Of a stretch of 47,181 nt of DNA, positions 42,592-47,181 are shown piece after piece. The notes beneath the pieces were generated by a model that saw nothing but the letters and a program-made list of their open reading frames with translations, made no database searches and had not been told where the DNA came from. Both the position numbers and the translations under genes were made by a program. The DNA is taken from assembly GCA_028289675.1 (NCBI GenBank), contig JANQOL010000353.1, positions 1 to 47,181 on the forward strand. The letters are read 5' to 3'. Numbering within the stretch: position 1 is the stretch's first letter; each line of letters opens with the position of its first letter. Source of the DNA: Pirellulaceae bacterium. Its GTDB lineage: Bacteria > Planctomycetota > Planctomycetia > Pirellulales > Pirellulaceae.

Positions 42592-44787
42592 TCAATATTC
42601 GTGCTGACCGCCGGCCGTCGCCATCGCGGCGGGTTCCTCGTCCGTTTCCTGTTTGGCCACTTGGCGAATCGTTCGATTCCGCACTTCCTCCAACAGCTTG
42701 TTCAGCGCGTCGGAGAACGGCATGGCTCCCAGGTTGCCATCGATGCGGTCGCGCAGGGCAACTGCATGAGCTTCGGCTTCTTTGGGACCGACCACGGCCA
42801 TGTAGGGAATCAGCTCCAGCTGGGCGTCCCGGATTTTGGCCTGCACCTTCGCGCCGCGGGCGTCGGTGGTCACTCGCAGGCCTGCTGCGGTCATTTCCCG
42901 TTCTAGCTGGTACGCGTAGTCGTTGGTCTTTTCGCTGAGCGGCAAAATGCGGACTTGCTCCGGTGCCAGCCACAACGGAAACGCGCCGGCAAAATGCTCG
43001 ATCAGCATTCCGACGAATCTTTCTACCGATCCAAACGGCGCGCGGTGGATCATGACTGGACGATGCATGGCATTGTCCGATCCGACGTACTCCAATTTGA
43101 ACCGTTCCGGCAAGTTGTAATCCAGTTGGACGGTGCCCAGTTGCCACTGCCGGCCGATGCAATCGCGGACCATGAAATCGGCTTTCGGACCGTAGAAGGC
43201 CGCTTCGCCTTCTTCGGCGTGAAAAGACAATCCGCTTTCCTCCAGCACACGACGCAGGGCGGCTTCAGCTTTTCTCCAGTTCTCTTCGCTGCCAACGTAT
43301 TTGTCGCTGGCCGGATCGCGGAGCGACAGCTGCACGCGATAGTCGGACAGACCAACGCTTTCCAGCACAAAGCGAGTCAGCTCGATGGTATTGCGGAACT
43401 CCTCTTCGACCTGTTCGGCGGTACAGAAAATGTGGGCATCATCCTGGGTCAAACCCCGCACGCGCAGCATGCCGTTGAGTTCGCCGGTTTGTTCGTAGCG
43501 ATAGACGGTCCCAAACTCCATCAACCGCAATGGCAGTTGCTTGTAAGAGCGTGGCTGGGCTTTGAAGATCTGAGCGTGATGGGGACAGTTCATGGGTCTG
43601 AGCAGGTAGCGCTCGTGCTGTCGCTGCCAGGCTTGCAACGCGGCCACTCGACTCTCGACGTCGGACTGTGGCTGGTAGTCCGCTATCTCAGCGCCCAAGA
43701 CTTCGGCCGCATCGTTCAACCGCTGTTCCTCCGCAACACTCAATCCCTCTTCGGACTGAAGCCGGTCGATCCAGGCATCGATCAGGCCGCCCGCTTGCTC
43801 CACAAACAGCGGGGGAAACTGGCTGTCGCGATAGTAGGGAAAGTGTCCACTGGTTTCGTACAGCTCGACACGGCCGATGTGTGGGCTGTAAACGGGTTCG
43901 TAGCCGCGATTTAGCAATTCGTTGCGCAGAAAATCTTCCAGCAACACGCGCACTCGAGCTCCCTTAGGCAACCACAGGCACAGGCCTTGGCCGACGTCTG
44001 GGGTAACCTGAAACAATCCCAACTTCTTACCCAGCACGCGGTGGTCACGCTTCTTGGACTCTTCAACTTGATCCAAATAAGCTTGCTGGTCTTTAGCGCT
44101 GAACCAAGCGGTGCCGTATAGTCGCTGCAATTGCTTGCCCTTGGCGTCGCCTTTCCAATACGCGCCCGCCACACTGAGCAGCTTGAAGGCCTTCACCTTG
44201 CCCGCGTGGGGAATGTGGGGACCGCGGCACAGGTCGACGAATTCACCTTGGCGATAAAACCCCAGTTCGGCGTGCTCGGCCAAGCCTGTCTGAATGTGCT
44301 CGACTTTCAACGACTGACTTAGATCCTGGCACAGTTCCACGGCCGCGCCGCGCTCCAGGGAAAACTGCTCGAAGGGCTCCGCTTCTTTGACGATCTTGGC
44401 CATCTCTTTTTCGATGGCCGGAAAATCGTCTTCGCTCAGTTTGTGATCCAAATCAAAATCGTAGTAGAAGCCGTTGTCGATCGTGGGACCGAAGGCCAAG
44501 GACACGCCGGAGAACAGACGCATGACGGCTCGGGCCATGATGTGGCCGCTTGAGTGCCTGAGGACGTCGAGAGCTTCGGTGTCGCGATTGGTCAGCAGTT
44601 GGAGGGGGACGGGCGACATATCCGTCAATTCCTCCAGCGGCCGAGTAGCGTCCACCACTCGTTCCTCGATTTTGGCGGCCACCACGGCTTGCGCTAAACG
44701 TGAGCCGATTTTTTCGGCAACATCCAAGGCGGTGGCGGCGGGCGGGTGTTCGACGAGAGTACCGTCTGGCAATTGAACTTGGAGCAT
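42592..44787 (-). CDS. thrS: Threonyl-tRNA synthetase
   Basis: 731 residues from ATG 44787, fixed by AGGAGG seven bases upstream. Domains: TGS 1-60; editing domain with [13 protein letters not shown] and [17 protein letters not shown]; class II core with [20 protein letters not shown] (zinc Cys), [20 protein letters not shown] and [13 protein letters not shown]-terminal anticodon-binding domain with [20 protein letters not shown]. It charges tRNA-Thr. It is about 90 residues longer than E. coli ThrRS. Part of this is an acidic, helical insertion of roughly 60 residues between [14 protein letters not shown] and [11 protein letters not shown]. The 3' end carries a short polar tail. Confidence 0.96.
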   Translation of the reverse strand: MLQVQLPDGTLVEHPPAATALDVAEKIGSRLAQAVVAAKIEERVVDATRPLEELTDMSPVPLQLLTNRDTEALDVLRHSSGHIMARAVMRLFSGVSLAFGPTIDNGFYYDFDLDHKLSEDDFPAIEKEMAKIVKEAEPFEQFSLERGAAVELCQDLSQSLKVEHIQTGLAEHAELGFYRQGEFVDLCRGPHIPHAGKVKAFKLLSVAGAYWKGDAKGKQLQRLYGTAWFSAKDQQAYLDQVEESKKRDHRVLGKKLGLFQVTPDVGQGLCLWLPKGARVRVLLEDFLRNELLNRGYEPVYSPHIGRVELYETSGHFPYYRDSQFPPLFVEQAGGLIDAWIDRLQSEEGLSVAEEQRLNDAAEVLGAEIADYQPQSDVESRVAALQAWQRQHERYLLRPMNCPHHAQIFKAQPRSYKQLPLRLMEFGTVYRYEQTGELNGMLRVRGLTQDDAHIFCTAEQVEEEFRNTIELTRFVLESVGLSDYRVQLSLRDPASDKYVGSEENWRKAEAALRRVLEESGLSFHAEEGEAAFYGPKADFMVRDCIGRQWQLGTVQLDYNLPERFKLEYVGSDNAMHRPVMIHRAPFGSVERFVGMLIEHFAGAFPLWLAPEQVRILPLSEKTNDYAYQLEREMTAAGLRVTTDARGAKVQAKIRDAQLELIPYMAVVGPKEAEAHAVALRDRIDGNLGAMPFSDALNKLLEEVRNRTIRQVAKQETDEEPAAMATAGGQHEY

Positions 44788-44863
44788 CGGTTGCCTCCTG
44801 CTCGGTGAGGCACGAATCACCGGTCGGCCTTAGCGGTCCGGGATTCGAGCGAGGATCTGGGAA

Positions 44864-44887
44864 TCAGTTCCAGACCTCTGGAACTGA
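44864..44887 (-). promoter_or_regulatory. Leader hairpin upstream of thrS
   Basis: Perfect 11-bp palindromic arms (44864-44874 with 44877-44887) around two bases. On the thrS-sense strand the tip reads AGAGGTCT, so it contains GGU, the anticodon of one tRNA-Thr. It lies about 80 bases before the start codon. Confidence 0.5.
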
Positions 44888-44926
44888 ACCGCCTGACAAA
44901 CGGCGGCATGCAGTTTTTGTGCCGGA

Positions 44927-44979
44927 AGTTGTCGGCTCATCCAGTCGAGTTGTCTGGTGAGCCGATGCCATCGACAACT
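44927..44979 (-). promoter_or_regulatory. Long imperfect stem-loop between the ABC exporter and thrS
   Basis: Arms AGTTGTCG (44927-44934) and CGACAACT (44972-44979), then GCTCA (44935-44939) with TGAGC (44958-44962), then CCAG (44941-44944) with CTGG (44954-44957). One side has a 9-base bulge and the loop is nine bases. It could be the end of the exporter transcript or part of a thrS leader. Confidence 0.5.
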
Positions 44980-45088
44980 AACAAGATGGCGACTTGCCGG
45001 CGATAGTACAAGACGGGAAGGTTTGGCCAAGGTTCGCGGCGGCGCCAAGATACTCCGCCAAAAGGGCACCGCCAGCAACTGGAGTGGA

Positions 45089-47029
45089 TTAGGCGGCATG
45101 TTGGCGTGGCTGAGGCATCTCGAACAGCTGGCCGTCGCGCACTTCGAAGACCCGGTCGGCCAGCTCAAGCAGTTTTTCGCGGTGCGTGATGATAATCATC
45201 GTGCGCTGGCCGCGATGGTGTGCCAACGACTCACGGATGAGCTGCTCGCTGTCCATGTCGATCTGGCTAGTGGCCTCGTCCAAGATCAAGATCTCAGGAT
45301 CACACAGCAGGGCCCGCGCGAGTGCAATTCTCTGCCGCTGGCCGCCGCTGAGACGTTGGCCATTGTGGCCGACCACGGTGTCCAGCCCCGATTCCAGTGC
45401 ATCGGCGATGAACTGTGAGGCGTGAGCTTGTTCGGCAACCTGCTCGATCTGTTCGCGAGTGGCATCCGGCTGGCCGTAGCTGATGTTGTAGGCGACTGTC
45501 TCATTGAACAGTTCGGTGTGCTGATTGACTAAAGCAATGCGCCGCCGAACGTCGCCAACGTTCATTGCCCGCAAATCCACACCGTCGAGTGTTAACGATC
45601 CGCTACGGGGATCATAAAACCGGCACAGCAGATTGATCAGGGTCGACTTGCCGCAACCGTTGTGACCGACAATGGCAATCGTCGAACCGAACGGAATCTC
45701 CAGTGATACGTTGTCCAGGATCGTTTGGTCCGGCTGATAGCCAAACGTAATCTGGTTGAGTGCCAACGACTTGTGTGGTGAGGCCACCACGGCAGGCTCG
45801 GCTGGATCGCAAATGGCATTGGCGCGATCCAGGACCGTGTACATGGAATCGGCGGCGATGGTTCCCGCATAGATCGAGCCGTATACCGAAGACAGCTTTC
45901 GCAGCGGATCGCTAACGCCAATGAGGAATCCGAAAAACACCAGCAGCGCTTCAACGCTGAGCGGTGCGTCACAAATCTTCATGCCCAGCAAATGCGTTCC
46001 CTTGGTCAGCACCAGGTACGCTCCACCGACAATCGTGGTGCCTAGCATGCCGAGACCAAGAAACTCGATAATCGGTTTCGTGAGGGACGAATAGAAGATG
46101 AACTTCAATCCGAACCATCGCATTTGTTCTGTGGCCGCACCAAAGCGATCCAACTCTCGGGATTCCATGCGATAGGCTTGAACCGTCTGAATGTTCCCCA
46201 AAGACTCGTGCATGACTTCGTGGAAGCCGGCGGCTTGCGTCAATACGCGCTGGGAAATTCCCTTGATACGCCGCGTGACCGTCACTAGTAACCAGCCGAC
46301 GATGGGGGCGACGACCACGCTGAGCAGCAGCAGGCGCCAGCAAATGAATCCGGCACCGATCAGGCAAGTGGCAACCTTTAAGGGCTCTCGAATCGCGGCT
46401 CCCAAAGCGTTCATCAGCCCGCCCGACAACATGTCCGTGGTATGCGTGATTTGTGCAGAGAAGCCGCCCGAGCCGTAGTCGGCATAGTTCGCACGGTCCA
46501 TATGCAGCGCTTTGTCAAAAATCTGCATCCGCAGATTTCGTGAGATACTCAGAGCCACCCGGCCCACCAAGTACTCGTTGGAAATCAGAAACACGTGTTT
46601 GACGGCCGTCGAAAAAATGAGCGCGGCCACAATCCAAGCGATGGTCTGAAATGGATCGTCGGGTACCAACTGACGTACCCAAGGCAGCATTTTTTGCAAA
46701 CCGGTCTGCTTGGCCAATTCCGCGTCGCGTTGGAAGCGTAGTTCTGCCAGCCGCGTCTGCGCGGCCGCGTCACCGGCGTCCGCCGCCAGCGCCCGTTCGT
46801 GGACGCCGATTTGCTCGTTGATGGACTTCAGGTTTTCCTGACTGGCAGCTGTCTCGTCCGCAATGTGCTGGTGCAGAGACTTGTCCTGAATCGTCACCTT
46901 GAGAATCGGAAGAAAGGCTCCGATGTTCGCACTCCACAAGGCCGCCACCAAGAACGAGCAGACCGTGGCCAGCACCAGAGAAGGCCAGAAGCTGGACGCC
47001 TGCTTGAGAGCTCGAAGAAAGTTCTTCAT
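45089..47029 (-). CDS. MsbA-like ABC exporter (fused membrane and ATPase domains)
   Basis: 646 residues. Six membrane helices are followed by an ATPase domain: Walker A VGHNGCGKSTL, Q-loop ALVNQHTELFNE, signature LSGGQRQRIALARALL, Walker B ILILDEATSQ and H-loop IIITHRE. Between TM1 and TM2 there is an insertion of about 75 residues (roughly 47-120) rich in Glu, Ala and Gln, with a coiled-coil look (ETAASQENLKSINEQIGVHE), outside the membrane by topology. MsbA relatives flip lipid A or other lipids. The position next to thrS gives no hint of substrate. Confidence 0.9.
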   Translation of the reverse strand: MKNFLRALKQASSFWPSLVLATVCSFLVAALWSANIGAFLPILKVTIQDKSLHQHIADETAASQENLKSINEQIGVHERALAADAGDAAAQTRLAELRFQRDAELAKQTGLQKMLPWVRQLVPDDPFQTIAWIVAALIFSTAVKHVFLISNEYLVGRVALSISRNLRMQIFDKALHMDRANYADYGSGGFSAQITHTTDMLSGGLMNALGAAIREPLKVATCLIGAGFICWRLLLLSVVVAPIVGWLLVTVTRRIKGISQRVLTQAAGFHEVMHESLGNIQTVQAYRMESRELDRFGAATEQMRWFGLKFIFYSSLTKPIIEFLGLGMLGTTIVGGAYLVLTKGTHLLGMKICDAPLSVEALLVFFGFLIGVSDPLRKLSSVYGSIYAGTIAADSMYTVLDRANAICDPAEPAVVASPHKSLALNQITFGYQPDQTILDNVSLEIPFGSTIAIVGHNGCGKSTLINLLCRFYDPRSGSLTLDGVDLRAMNVGDVRRRIALVNQHTELFNETVAYNISYGQPDATREQIEQVAEQAHASQFIADALESGLDTVVGHNGQRLSGGQRQRIALARALLCDPEILILDEATSQIDMDSEQLIRESLAHHRGQRTMIIITHREKLLELADRVFEVRDGQLFEMPQPRQHAA

Positions 47030-47113
47030 GTCAACTGATCAGACGGTGAGGGAGTCTCAATGTAGTCCTAAGCTTTGGTTACCCAAGGCGCGAGCCTCAT
47101 TGGCCGCAGCAGC

Positions 47114-47181
47114 TTAGCCAGCCGCTTCGGCCAGGCCTAAAGTTGCTACCGTGTGGTGCAGCGCATACCCCGCTGGCTCAA
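47114..47181 (-). CDS. Possible last 21 codons of an upstream gene
   Basis: The minus strand reads EPAGYALHHTVATLGLAEAA plus Gly and then TAA at 47114, entering from outside the window, 84 bases before the ABC exporter. Composition is protein-like, but the piece is too short to identify. Confidence 0.35.
   Translation of the reverse strand, partial: EPAGYALHHTVATLGLAEAAG

Noticed and set aside
42955-43914. Plus-strand frame of 319 codons
   Set aside because: Antisense shadow of the thrS catalytic region.
44821-44860. tRNA-like T-loop (CTCGAATCC on the minus strand) before thrS
   Set aside because: The flanking arms do not pair and no acceptor or anticodon arm can be built.
44788-45088. T-box riboswitch for thrS
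   Set aside because: No T-box consensus or specifier loop is visible; only generic hairpins.

Overview
The window looks like a piece of chromosome from a planctomycete, most likely of the Pirellulaceae type (Rhodopirellula/Blastopirellula relatives). I infer this from gene content, not from a marker gene. Typical planctomycete content includes a DUF1080 secreted protein, a formylglycine-type sulfatase, an S46 peptidase, a twin-arginine TIM-barrel protein, two ECF sigma modules of planctomycete style, and a sigma factor next to a membrane Ser/Thr kinase. No rRNA, tRNA, CRISPR array, phage or classical transposase was seen.

Layout. 1-5.2 kb: a truncated membrane EEP phosphodiesterase, a DUF1080 protein, a GYF_2 peptide, and a MATE exporter coupled to an AIM24-like protein. 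5.4-10.6 kb: a hemW-globin pair divergent from purM, then a secreted sulfatase and a DinB-like protein. 10.6-16.4 kb: an S46 peptidase, a TIM-barrel isomerase-like protein, and a run of small same-strand genes (SMI1/KNR4, YdeI-like, a membrane protein, a secreted NTF2-like protein). 16.5-20 kb: an ECF sigma factor and a kinase fused to a HlyD-type adaptor. 20-31.9 kb: a long minus-strand block. It starts with a heavy-metal RND efflux system (TolC-like lipoprotein, small Cys/His protein, His-rich adaptor, RND pump). It continues into three genes joined by ATGA overlaps: an FMN-binding protein, a GH62-like glycosidase, and a fused NapH/NapG-like Fe-S protein. 32.2-33.2 kb: a compact putative mobile unit in which a DUF559 nuclease gene sits between perfect 43-bp inverted repeats, plus a short relic of a tyrosine-kinase gene end. 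33.2-37.1 kb: a secreted protein, csaA, and a sigma/FecR pair. 37.3-47.2 kb: a PNPOx-SGNH fusion, a Wzc-like tyrosine autokinase, a dusB-type gene, a small membrane protein, thrS with a structured leader, an MsbA-like ABC exporter, and the last codons of one more frame.

How the genes may work together. The RND block is a complete tripartite metal efflux set. The three coupled genes after it would move electrons across the membrane through Fe-S clusters to a periplasmic flavin, with a glycosidase made from the same message. Each ECF sigma factor is paired with a membrane partner that can act as its sensor or anti-sigma factor: one is a ZAS-kinase-HlyD fusion and the other a FecR protein. The most unusual items are the inverted-repeat DUF559 unit, the kinase-HlyD fusion, the GH62/redox coupling and the PNPOx-SGNH fusion. 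Functions are inferred from recognisable motifs in translations. No database search was run.
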